Shown here: in pieces, positions 1 through 11,160 of the stretch | Numbering within the stretch: position 1 is the first letter of the stretch | Layout: each line of letters starts with the position of its first letter | Assembly: GCA_024305405.1 (NCBI GenBank) | Contig: JAKNDB010000088.1 | Span: forward strand, 2,002,001 to 2,066,000 | Length of the DNA: 64,000 nt | Reading direction: 5' to 3' | Source: Dirofilaria immitis | Lineage: Eukaryota > Nematoda > Chromadorea > Rhabditida > Onchocercidae | Position numbers and translations under genes: made by a program | The notes under the pieces: model-generated | What the model was told of the DNA's origin: nothing | The model's input: the letters and a program-made list of their open reading frames with translations, nothing else | The model's database searches: none

Positions 1-879
1 TTTTAGGCTGACTGGCAAAAATGCTTTCTCCAGATCAATTATCACCAGATAACGTCTTTGCCTGGCTCGTAAAGGATTTTTATTAAACATGGTAATACCA
101 TGTTTAATAGCTGTTTCCTTATATAGGCGTTCATTTAATGATAGACCTTCATTTGTCTTTGCTGATGCGTCAAATACAACTCAGCTTTCTGGTGAATTTC
201 TGAGGTGTTACCGCCTGGTGAGGCTGGTAAAATACTCGTGATATTTAATTTTGATTTTTTACTTTTCTAACAAATTTTTAAAATATTCATCGTAACGTTC
301 CAAATAATTCTGGAGACTTTAGTCTTCGTATTGTAGATCGTGGGCATCTCTGTGCTAGTCCATATTCCTTCGCTAGCGTGATCTCTGGTTTCTTCCATGG
401 CCAATCTACAACTCATCTTTCTTCGTTCTCCGTAATGAGTGATTTTTGAAAATGCTTCAAAGGATTTTCAATCTTTCCGTCATTAAATCCTTAATCCCAA
501 TTTTTTCTAATCTTTACGTTTGCTCAATCTGATTCATGTGCATTTGCGATTCCTTTTTGTTTTGTTTGCAAATGCTTTAACTTTATTGACTCATCATTTT
601 CTCTTCCTGCATCCTCTATCTTGTATCACCTTCCACTTATCTGTGAACACTCCTGCTTCTGTTTCCATAACTATTCTTCCTGATTGGTGCTTTATGGAAT
701 TACGATTGAATAAATCCGCAATCCTTTCCATCCATAGTAATACAATTGGCTTTCCCCATTTCCCTGCTATAAGCTTCTCACTTTCATAGTTTACCATATA
801 CGATATATGTTCGAATATTGGATCAACAGCATGCTGTATGTTCTCCACATTTCCAGCCAGTGTTTGAACTCCGAAAGTT

Positions 880-1010
880 ACATTTCCTTGTGCCCTATTA
901 ACACATCCTCTCTTGGAGATGTTTGTTTTAATTTCAGTTTATTTGCTATTGGTTCTGTTACATAGTTACAATCACTACATGTGTCAAAGAAAATTAATGC
1001 CTTTGCTGTT
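880..1010 (-). pseudogene. Pao aspartic protease remnant (DUF1758-like)
   Basis: The minus strand encodes a run that includes ALIFFDTCSDCNYV followed by TEPIANKLKLKQT. This matches the active-site region of BEL/Pao pepsin-like proteases, where Asp-Thr/Ser-Gly is usual. Here the third position is Cys (D-T-C). The frame differs from that of the CCHC knuckle upstream and the reverse transcriptase motif downstream. Confidence 0.75.
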
Positions 1011-1223
1011 TTTTTCTGATTCATTTGGACTGATTAACCTTACTTCTTTACACATCATATACACTGCCCGAATGCCATCGTTGGTAACCGTAGCCACCAC
1101 TACCCTTTGGCTTCCTTTTGATCCTTTACCACTTTTATAATTCTTACTTTCCTTGATTTGTAATGATTGTTACCAAGCACAGTCATGGCTCGATCCGCAA
1201 TTACAACGTTTTAGTTTTTTTGC

Positions 1224-1265
1224 GCAGGTCTGTTGCAAGTGACATTTCTCCATACATAATTCACA
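1224..1265 (-). pseudogene. CCHC zinc knuckle of Pao gag
   Basis: On the minus strand this encodes CELCMEKCHLQQTC, a CX2CX4HX4C knuckle typical of the nucleocapsid part of retroelement gag. It sits between the gag fragment and the protease remnant. Confidence 0.85.
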
Positions 1266-2046
1266 CAGTCCTAATTTCATCAACCTTTCTTTCATTCGCA
1301 GTAGGTTATATATCACCTTTGTCATTTTAGTGGTTATTTTTACAAAAATGCATTGTAATCGATTACTTTTGCTTTTTTGTGCGATCTGTTAGGATATATC
1401 AACTGCTCATTTTTACTTTTGAGCAAAATGTCATACGTCTCATGCCATTTTCCCAATTCCAGTAACCTCTTCCATATGATCTTGCCCGTTGTAATTTTGA
1501 ACTGTCTACTACGGCTTTTACCGGTAGTTTTTCTTAAAGATGACTTTCGTTTTTTTTTTAAAAATATTTGATATTGTGTTCCAGTATCCATTCTGGATTT
1601 CTGAATTTCTTTTTCTCAGTCCTTAACCAAGTTTTCTGGTATTCTTTCTTTATCATCACATCCAGTTGTATTATTTCTGTATTCTAGTCCTTTTAGTTGG
1701 GATAATAAGTTCAGAAGGTCTCTTATCATTCATTCAAATGGCTCTTTGTTTGACCATCTCTTTCTAGACTTTTATAAAGTCCTTTTAATTTTTTTGTCGC
1801 CATATCATTCATACAAATTCTCCATAGCTAGCGGGTTATTTTCATTAATTACCTTGAGGTAACTTATTTATTCTCTTGCATCTTTCTTCAGACTGTTTAA
1901 CAGATGCATGAATTTCTGTGTTGGCGTCAAATTCATTCTCTTGTGAATCGATTCTTCAAACTGACTAATAACCTTACCTCACATTTCGGATTACCATCAA
2001 ATTCTACTGGCTTAAAATTGGCGGTTTACTAGTAATGATTGGCTTT

Positions 2047-2478
2047 TCAATTAAGTCTTCCAGACTCTTCTTTTGCCCTTCCGTTGCCGTTGATTCGTTT
2101 CACAATTTTTTTTAATTTCTGTGAGTGCCTCATTAATTCGATTATTTCGTAAGCAGTGAAGCTTTCTGACAGTCTTATGTTTTGTGTCAAAAAGACAGTC
2201 TTCTTCATACAAGTAATCCTCATCATTCTCCCATTCATCTTTTGCTGAACGTACAAATTATTTGCCTTGGAGATTATACCATCCAACACCATTACTTGCT
2301 TTTCAGTGTTAGATTTCAGTCGTTTTAACCATTTTACCGTTTCTTCGTGTCCTAATCCGTCTGATGGTTCCTTTCCTTGTAATTCTGCTACTTGTTCAAC
2401 AGCCTTTCCTGCAGTGTTTTCAAGACAGCATAAATTGTTTCTGATGAGACATGAAGGGAAATTTCCTTTTTGTCTCAT
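2047..2478 (-). pseudogene. Pao gag fragment (open part)
   Basis: This 143-codon open stretch lies between the LTR/leader and the zinc-knuckle region of the Pao element. It is charged and helical-looking, with Lys/Glu-rich segments and several Met, as expected of a gag matrix/capsid region, but it has no signature motif of its own. It ends at a stop well before the CCHC knuckle, and the next open piece (1591-1340) is in another frame, so it is a remnant of gag. The assignment is by position within the element. Confidence 0.55.
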
Positions 2479-2554
2479 TTACATTCACATTTCTTTTTTC
2501 CGCTCTAATTTTCAAGTCTTATTATAAGGTGAACTGAATAAGATTTACTTCGTC

Positions 2555-2700
2555 GTTTCTTTTTGAATATTCTTACTCGTCTTTCTTGACATATCCTTAG
2601 ATCGTTTCTTTCTTGATGTATCCTTAGATATCTTTCGTAACGTATCTTTGGGTCTTTCTTGACGTATTCTTAGATCTTTGTTTCTATCTTGGCTTTTGGA
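2555..2700 (-). repeat. Short tandem repeats in the Pao leader
   Basis: About four diverged units of around 28-30 nt built on a core like aagaaagac-ctaaggata (minus strand). In one frame they give a basic Ser/Lys/Arg/Asp-rich peptide, which might be the gag N-terminus, but the frame is not continuous with the rest of gag. Confidence 0.5.
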
Positions 2701-2749
2701 CCAAATTTTTCGCCGTTCTTCTTTGACCGTGACAAAAATTTTTTTGCCT

Positions 2750-3475
2750 TTAATAGTAGCATCTCATATTTGCGTAACTGAACTTTTATTACGATAAATT
2801 TGATAATGCATCAACGAACAACAGCAGTTACAAGATCGATAATACAAATTCAGTAATACCAATGAAACAATCTTGATGATGATGTCACAATTCAAAAAGA
2901 AGAGACCAGCGATGCCCGATATGCCCATCCAACTGACCGTTGCAGTATATCTTTTCGAAATGTCTTTGGCGCTCAGAATTCTTTTCTTCCGCATAGAAGG
3001 ATCTTCGCGCTCTGCATTATTATGAGTGCCGCTTATGAAATTAATGACAAAAGTATTTCAGAATAGCAAGACAAAGATATAGAGATCAGTAGTTTCATCA
3101 GACAAAATTATAATATAGGAGGTGAGCTTCAGAAAGAATGTATGAATATAAATTCCTCAGTAGAAATGGAATGCTGTAAAGTAGTACAGAAAAGATTTGT
3201 CTGTAAGAGGGCAAAGGATTCACACCAATGCTAAGATTCATAAGGCAAGATCTCATTAAAAGAAATAGCACCTTTGTTACGTGATAAATGGAGCTCTTTT
3301 CTAAAGCTCAAAGATAATGGGTGGACAATTTTAGCCAAATTTTACATTTCGCAATAAATCAGCACATGCGACATATGCTCGGCAATATTAAATCCAGAAC
3401 AAAGGAAGTTACAAATTATTTGATTCTCGCGACTTCAGCAGCGACAAAGATAAAAGGAAAATTCAAGTCTGATAA
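2750..3475 (-). repeat. 5' LTR of the Pao element
   Basis: The right part of the element aligns by eye to the two solo LTR copies in this window. All three share a block ending in an aataaa-like signal, then a variable spacer, then a segment of the type gatgctacYatt that may include the primer-binding site. Its 5' end on the minus strand begins TGTCGCTG near 3475, starting with the TG expected of an LTR. This copy differs from the other two by roughly 250 nt of extra sequence around 3000-3250, so it is older or of another subfamily. Confidence 0.7.
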
Positions 3476-6400
3476 TACTAATTATCGTATTAGATAAACA
3501 ATTAAATTAGAATTTTAAGTACAGCTTTTGTTTAATAATGAACTATATTGAATGTGTAATGCATGAACTATATTTGAGCTCTTCGTCTTTTTTGCATTAT
3601 CATAATTTGTTAGCTTAATAATTGGATCATTCTAATTCCTAGTTATGTTATCATTATTTTCTCATTTATTACTTGTTTTATTCGATTGATTTTCTTTTTT
3701 GATTTTTCGAATTTGAAATGGTTTATTAGATTGAATATTGATAATATATTTAGCTTGTTAACTTTTAAAAAGCTAATAGCTGGAAAAATTTTGTACAAAC
3801 ATAATGGTACTGTATGAACATAAAATATACAGATAATCGTTTATCAAAAGTTTATTTTGGTTAAAATTATTAAAACTATTCCTTTGCATAAAATACTGGG
3901 AAATTGTCGAATTCAAATTTGACGTTTTTTTCTTGTCTATGAATATATAAAAATTTGTTGAATAATTTTAAATTTAGTAATTAGAAGTTTAGTTTTTATT
4001 TTTTATTTTTGAAGTGAATTAAAAAATGACAGACAAATGTTTGAAAAAATAAATAAATATTATGATGAATTGAAGGAGAATATGAACATTTTTTAAATTC
4101 AACGCAAAGCAAAATATCGAATCATTTCTTAGTCAAATTTTGAGATGACAATTGATCGATTTTGATTGTAAAACATGGAATTTTAAAATGAACAAATTTG
4201 CATTGAAAATTTTGTGATGATCTTTTCTCCTGTAAACTTTATTTTTTCAATCCAAATTCAACAACAATTGGAAAAAATTTTTGGACAAGACTATTCGATG
4301 ATCTTTGTCCTTACAAGCCCTTCATTTTTAAAGCCCAATTTAACAACAAAATTGAGGACGAAATAAGCTGAAACAATTGATAGAACATGCACCAAGAACA
4401 TTTTGCTTTAGTTAGTATTCATTAACCAATGAAAATAATAGCCTAATTCTCTTAGGCAAAATAAATTAGTCCATGAAACTTGGCCTTATTTGTTATACTT
4501 ATGCCAATTATATTCATTCGAAAATTTTCGATAATTTTTGTTTCACATTTCTTTGTAAAATTGACAAATTTAGAACTTATAATCTTGAAGCACTGAACAT
4601 TTTTTTTTTATTGTACAAATAAATAAATAAACAAACTTCTTTCAAATCAGCAAAATATATTGTGCACATTATTACAATATTTATTACAATTTATATCGAT
4701 TTATAATCGAAGCTTTAGCTTAATTTCATGTGTTGAAAATTAATTTCACTAGATAAATGATATGCATTTGTTTACAAATTACGATTATTATTACTTTGCA
4801 AAATTTTAAATCTTTTAAAATATAATCGATCATTTCTATTTTTCTTTTTCGGTTTCTTTTTCCATTTATCTGCGATTTTTCGTTTTGACAATTTCTGTTC
4901 TGCTTAATTTTGTTTTGCCATATTTGATGAAAAGAATAACTACTAATGAAATTCATTCATTTAAAATTTAATAGAAGCCAAATGTTTTGTCGATAAAGGA
5001 AAATGAACTTCTCGTTTGCCTTCTTTTAAATCTTTTCGAAAAAAGAAAAACGGAAAAATTTTTTTCTTTTGAAACTTGAATAATCAAAAAGTAAAAAAAA
5101 GATTCGAATTTTTCTATTTAATATGACATTTCAAAAATTAATTCTTTGAAGAATTTGCTAAATTGTATATTTATAAAATATAACATATTAAAAATAACAT
5201 TTGAGTAATTTTTAATAATTATCGTTTTTCTGGGCATTAGCAAAATTTATCAGTTTTTTCAATGAATTTTTAGCGGCAAACGAAAATATTTCAATATCAT
5301 AAACAATATCGTAATTAAGTTAACTAGCATTTTCAAAAATATAATCGAAATTTCTATTTATGCTAGAATAGGAGTAGTGAAGCTTGAATTGTTAAAGTTT
5401 TGAATTGGAACTAATTTTAAATCAAAAAAATAAGATTTAACAACAGAATAGAAGTGGCTCATTTTGTTTGATCTTTTGATTCAGACATAAAATTGTAGGA
5501 AAAAAATTGTCAAAAAAATAAAACAAATTTTTCGCTCAGAATTTAAAATTTTTCTTTTTCAAAGAAAATTAAATAATCAATAATAATTGATTCTTAAAAA
5601 AATTGATAAAACAATATTTTTCTCATCCATTTTATGTCATTACATATGTATATATCAATTTATGATTTATTTTCCTCTAACTGTTTTATTTTTAAATTTA
5701 AAGTTTATTTTTCTTTCTCTCTCTCACTCTCTCCATATATGTATTTTATTTCAATTTATACTTGTATACATATATTATTTTATGGTTTAATTTTTCTTTT
5801 AAATGTCTCGCTTTAAAATTTAAATTTATATTTTCTTTGACTCTCTTATTTTCAGAATGTATTTTTTTGCAAACTTCAAACTAATACGGATAAAAATGTA
5901 ATAATTTTTTTCTTGTCAACTCCTATTTTAAAGTTTGAATTTCATTTATTCTCCACACTCATTTATATTAAATATAAATAAAAAGCAAATAAAAATAAAT
6001 AAATTAAAAAATTTTGAAATTTTGTTTTTCTCAAAACTCTCTTATTGCAGAATTTAAATAATTTTTGTAAATTTCAAATTTAGAAGAGTAAAATATAATA
6101 TTTTTGTTGTTAGCAGTGAAATTTTTTGCATAACATTTATAGTGATTATTTATCCTATTCATAGAATTGTCATAAATTAGTAATAAAATAATTGAAAAAC
6201 TATCCATTTGCGATAATTTATAATCTCACAAATTAAGGATAACATTATGAAGATGAAAGAAAGGAAAAGAAAAACGTGTTTTACGCTGCATGCGTTATAT
6301 GCATTTTGCATAAACATATGTTGAAATGAAATGTCGCAAAAAAAATTGGTTAACGATATCGACGTAGCTAAAATAAATCAACATGATCTTTTGTTTTCCT

Positions 6401-9400
6401 TTTTATCACCACTGGAAATAACATTTGATGATATATCACCATGTCAGTTGTTTTCGGTTAACTAACTAAAACTATGTGTTGATGATTTTCCACTCTAATG
6501 CGTGTATGCGTCATATCCGTGTATGTTTATGACTGTGTATGTATGTATGTTTGTATGTGCATACAAGAATGTACATTTTTTCGAGAATATATTGCAAGGA
6601 TTTATGTTATACTTTTATTCACATAAAAAAAAAAAAATTGCTCAACAAATGTTTGAAAATTTTAAAACAAAACGAATCTTTTTTTGTTTTTTGATCAAAC
6701 AAATGAAGAATATTATATTATTGATTGACATGAGATAGAATAAGATATATTCATTTTTTATTGCATTTTTCAAAACTTTTTTTTGTTTTTACTTTAAACT
6801 TGTTGACCTTTTTATTTCTCTTTTTTTTCATTTTTCAAATACTTTGTTATTTGAAAATTTATAAATAATATATTTTTCTGAATTATTATGCTTCAGAATT
6901 CTATTTCTTTTCTTCTAAAAATACATGAATTAAATGTTAGAAATTTTTTCCAAAAAAAAAAAAAAAGAAAATTGAATCATAGAATAGGTGAAGGATTAAA
7001 ATTATATTTATTATTCATTAAAATAATCAGAAACTATACAATACATATTTCTTATCTGTTATATTCATAATTTAAAAAAAAATAAGCAATGCACGTGACA
7101 TTGAATTACTATTACTTAATTATAATGGAACATGCAAATATTCACTGATGATATTTGTAAATTTAAAATGAAAGAACTGAAATTATAAATTAGAATGCAA
7201 AGTTTTTAAAATCATATTGTAAAATCAATTCAGAAATTATTATTATTGTATCACAAGATATGCTTTTTCAATTTCGATATATATATATATGTATGCATGC
7301 ATTTATAAATTTAATAATCATTTTCAATTACAGTGGGATATACGAATACCATTTGAAATAATCATTCAAATTTATCATTCTAATAATAGTCAGATTAACG
7401 AAAAGTAGAAATGCATAATAATGTTCCTTCTATTTTTATTCTATTTCCACCATAACAATTTCAAATGCAATTAAGTTCATCTTGTTTCCATTTTAATTTT
7501 AAATGCAATTAAATTATTCGAATGTATCAGTCTTTGCTTAATATATATCATTTTAAATTAAATTTATCGTAACAACAATAGTTTACATTAATGGAAATTC
7601 GAATAATATTTAATGCAAATATATTTTATTTCTACTTTATATTCATTTTAGTTTCAAGTATAATTAAATTATTCTGTTATATTAATATTCAATCTATTCA
7701 TTTCATAATAGTTCTTTTTTAAATAACCATATATTTTGTTATTTTCAAAAATCTCTAAAAATAAACAAAGAAATGGACAAAATGCTTTTGCTATCATTTA
7801 TCACTTTATTTCAGCTTATATCGACTAGATAATATTTTATCCCTATAACTAACTATTATTCCTTCTATAACTAACTATCCTTCTATCTATTTTCATCTCT
7901 CTTCAACTTATTCCAATTTTTATTAAATTTATAATACATGTATATATCATTTTATGCACACTTATTATTTTCAATTCATTGAGACCGAAATCATTGAAAT
8001 GAATTCATTACGATAAATGAATAAATTAAAAGTGATTCCTTTCTTCGAATGTTTATTTCGTATATGTATAATGATTATTTCATATATTTATAATGATTGT
8101 CATATATATCTATACCGATTATTTCATGTTTTTAAAATGATTATTTCGTACATTTATAATGATTACTCCATGTATTACAATGATTAATCCATATATTTAT
8201 AATGATTATTTCATAAATTTATAATGATTTTTTGATATATTTATCAAAAATTTTATAAAAGTGAAGAAAATTAAAGCCTTAGTAAAGAATAATAATGTTT
8301 TTTTATCTTTTTTTTGTTATTCTCATGATTAATTTGTGATGAAGGGATATATTTATCATTGTAAAAATAATTGCAATTAGATTTGTTTAAAACAAAGAAA
8401 ACGAAACTTTTCCAATTATTCTTAATTCAATTTTTTAAGCTTTGTTTTTCTTTTATAAATTTTTAAATAATAAAATTTATAAAATGAAAATTTGTGTTAA
8501 AAATGGGCGAATGAAAGAATATAAGAATTGAAGGCCAAAAAAAAATAATTGTAAGCCAAAAAAAATGAATCATTCAGGCGTAAAAGCATTTTTGCCTTTT
8601 TGTTATTATCGTTGCTAGGAGGAATTTTGTCCTCAAATGCTATATGATAGATTATTTATATATGTAGTCGGATTATGATATATAATATTGATTTTTGATA
8701 CATTTCCAATTTGATTTATTGATTTAAGATTAATTTCAGATTTCATTGAAAAAAAGAGAAAGAACGATGAAAAATTTGAGTATTTTATTGTTTTTCAATA
8801 TTTTTAATATGATTAATTTAAATAAGAAAGGTAAGAAAAAATAAATTATTTTATTTAAAAAGAATTTTTGAAAAAAATGCATAACATTGCAATTTTATTT
8901 TATAAATATAAATATACTATTTAAAAAGACTGGTTTAGAAACATTTTATATTAATTAAACATTTTATATTAATTAAAATATGTAAATTTTTATATTAAAT
9001 AATATCAATTATTAATCAATTCATCGCAATGAATTTTTGAATTGCCGGAAATTCTATAATTGTTTGATCTAATTTAATATAAATTAATCAAATCTAATTA
9101 ACTTATTTCATTCATATTTTATGATCACTTAATTTAAATGATTATGAAATAATTATATAAATTAATTAAAAACTCAAGAGAAAAGAAAATTCAAAAAAAT
9201 ATATAAATTATATTGAAACTTCAAGGAGCAAATATAATTCATAAATTATCTAATAGTTTACACTAATTTAAATTTAATGATTATTTAATCTAAGTTACTA
9301 TAAATGATTAAATATATTAGAAATTCAAAAAATGTACAACAAATCCGAATAACATTGTATTATTTCAAAATTTAGCAAATATTTTTTAATTAATTTATAA

Positions 9401-10130
9401 ACAACCAGATTTTTTCATTTTTAATTAATTGATAATTAATTAAAACTTTAATAATTATTCTGATCAAAATTCTTAATTCCACCAAAATAGGTCTTTTTTT
9501 AAAAATTTTTTCATCTGAAATTTATTCCCTACTTTTTTCAACATTACTCTGTACATTTGCAAGATATTAGATTGTTTACGTCAAAATTATATTGGTCTTC
9601 AAGTTTTATTTTCTGAGTTACATATATAAACGTTTTAAGTAAGTTTATCTATAATAATACTACTTACGGCAAAATCGTATACGTTTAAAATCCCGTTTGT
9701 AGCGTATGCATATGTGTATGAAACAAAATTATCATTTTTACATTTCATAAGTTTTCAAACTTTCTTTATTCGAGAATAATTTATATGATCATTATGCAAT
9801 GAATTCATAATATGTTAGATCGTTTACGTCATACGTCTAAAGTTTTATTTATGACGTATGCATATGTGTTAAATTTTTATAGCTTTATTTTAGGCTGTTT
9901 ATGCTAAAATCGCCGATATCTAAAGTTCAATTATCTGATATACGTATATATGCATTTTTGGTATAAATTATCAAAAAATAAATGATAAATAAGTGGGAGA
10001 AAAAAATCGGAAATAACACAAATATTTTGAAATGAAAGCTAACAAGAAGTTGGGATAAATAAGATTAGGTTTTTTTGTCTGTTAATGAAATTTTAAGATA
10101 GGTTTTTTTTTTTCTTGGACGAAAACGAAA
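3476..10130. other. Non-coding intergenic stretch
   Basis: No exon-like GC rise, conserved motif or RNA gene was found across these 6.6 kb. Open frames here are Phe/Leu/Lys/Ile-rich and match what AT-rich random sequence gives. The only structure noted is the minisatellite at 8047-8235 and a loose duplication around 9590-9900 containing the shared words gtttacgtca and tatgcatatgtg. Confidence 0.6.
8047..8235. repeat. Minisatellite, period about 22-25 nt
   Basis: Eight or nine diverged copies of a unit like atttcatatatttataatgatt follow one another, with the word aatgatt recurring at regular spacing. It is AT-rich and non-coding. Confidence 0.65.
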
Positions 10131-10196
10131 AAATTGTTATCTTCCACATTTTTCGCTTTTCTTGCGTTTTTCAATTTTTTTCTCTATTTTTTCAGT

Positions 10197-10302
10197 AATT
10201 ATTCTAAATCTATCGATAATCATTTTAAATCTATCGATAATCATTTTAAATCCATCGATAATCATTTTAAATCCATCGATAATCATTTCAAATCTATCGT
10301 TC
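10197..10302. repeat. 21-nt tandem repeat, nearly perfect
   Basis: Four to five copies of a 21-nt unit containing atcgataatcattttaaat occur in a row with only T/C changes. Because the period is a multiple of three, several frames on both strands stay open and give seven-residue repeats such as SIDNHFK. This explains the apparent reading frames here, which are not taken as genes. Confidence 0.88.
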
Positions 10303-10429
10303 GATTTGTTTTTCAAAAACTTTAAAGTTCTTTTTCCAATATAATTTTTCTCATCAATCCTCCACACATATATTCGTTATTTTTTTGTGTTTCAATAAAA
10401 TTTATCCTTTTTCTTTCCTTTCATTTTTA

Positions 10430-10770
10430 TTTTCAATTTATTAAATGAAATAAATGAAATGCTTTTGAAATATGTGAAATAATAATTTCCATTTCTTTCC
10501 ATTTTTTTTTTTTTATAATATCGATGTTTTGATTCAGTAAGAAAAATCTTCAATTATATTTTTGTCATAAAAGCAAAAAAATTGAATAATTAAATAAAAT
10601 TAATTTCGAATTAATTTAATCACTTGTTGCAGTATAAATATCATATCTCTTTCACTTTTTTCTTCGAAATTGTTAATTGAAATAAATGAAATGCTTTTAT
10701 AAATATTTGAAATAATTACTTCACTTTCTTTTCTTTTAAATTAATTCTTTCGTTTTTCTTTTATAATATT
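10430..10770. repeat. Diverged tandem duplication of about 240 nt
   Basis: The block beginning near 10436 (ttaaatgaaataaatgaaatgcttttg, then a pyrimidine run, then ttataatat-gat) recurs from about 10675 in the same order. Both copies are AT-rich and non-coding, just upstream of gene A. Confidence 0.5.
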
Positions 10771-11160
10771 GATATTTTTAATTGTTATAAAATATATCGA
10801 TATTATTAATTTTTTAATTGCTTTAATTGTTAAAATTTTTAATTATGAAAACAAAAATTGGATAATTAAATTAATTTTATAATTAATTTAATAAACATTA
10901 TTCGTTGCTTATTTGTATTAATTTTATTTTAATAGGAAAAAAATTGAAATTTCATTTCGCTTAAGATTACTTCGTGTTAGTCTCTTTTCAAATAACGATG
11001 AATTTTTGCAAAATTTATTTGCAAAAGCTATTGGATTTAGATATTAAACGAATAGAAAGAGAAAATAATCGTTATTCATATTTATCATTAATCAATTTCA
11101 TTTTTATTTTATACTTATTTTTTTATTTTTATTTATTGGAAAATCCTTTCGCAATGCTCG

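Larger units (their letters stand above)
1..3475 (-). mobile_element. Decayed BEL/Pao LTR retrotransposon, 5' part, cut by the window edge
   Basis: Read on the minus strand the order is LTR (about 3475-2750), leader with short repeats, gag, a CCHC knuckle, an aspartic protease and the first reverse transcriptase motif, the order expected of a BEL/Pao element. The knuckle is CELCMEKCHLQQTC at about 1265-1224 (CX2CX4HX4C). The protease motif is ALIFFDTCSDCNYV around 1000-965. The reverse transcriptase motif A is VIIDLEKAF at about 54-25. These three motifs lie in three different reading frames and stops interrupt the stretches between them, so the copy cannot encode an intact polyprotein. The LTR is recognisably related to the copies at 37.3-38.1 kb and 59.9-60.6 kb. 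Integrase, RNase H and the 3' LTR would lie left of the window. Family assignment rests on motif order and the protease type (DUF1758-like) and is fairly secure. Confidence 0.82.

Noticed and set aside
520..789. Plus-strand open frame over the left element
   Set aside because: It is the complement of the minus-strand Pao remnant and lacks any motif; the same holds for other plus frames in 913-2527.
8047..8235. Regular repeats that might suggest a CRISPR array
   Set aside because: Units are contiguous and diverged with no unique spacers, and the genome is eukaryotic.
10134..10367. Overlapping open frames on both strands with seven-residue repeats
   Set aside because: They are produced by the 21-nt tandem repeat, which keeps frames open in all registers.
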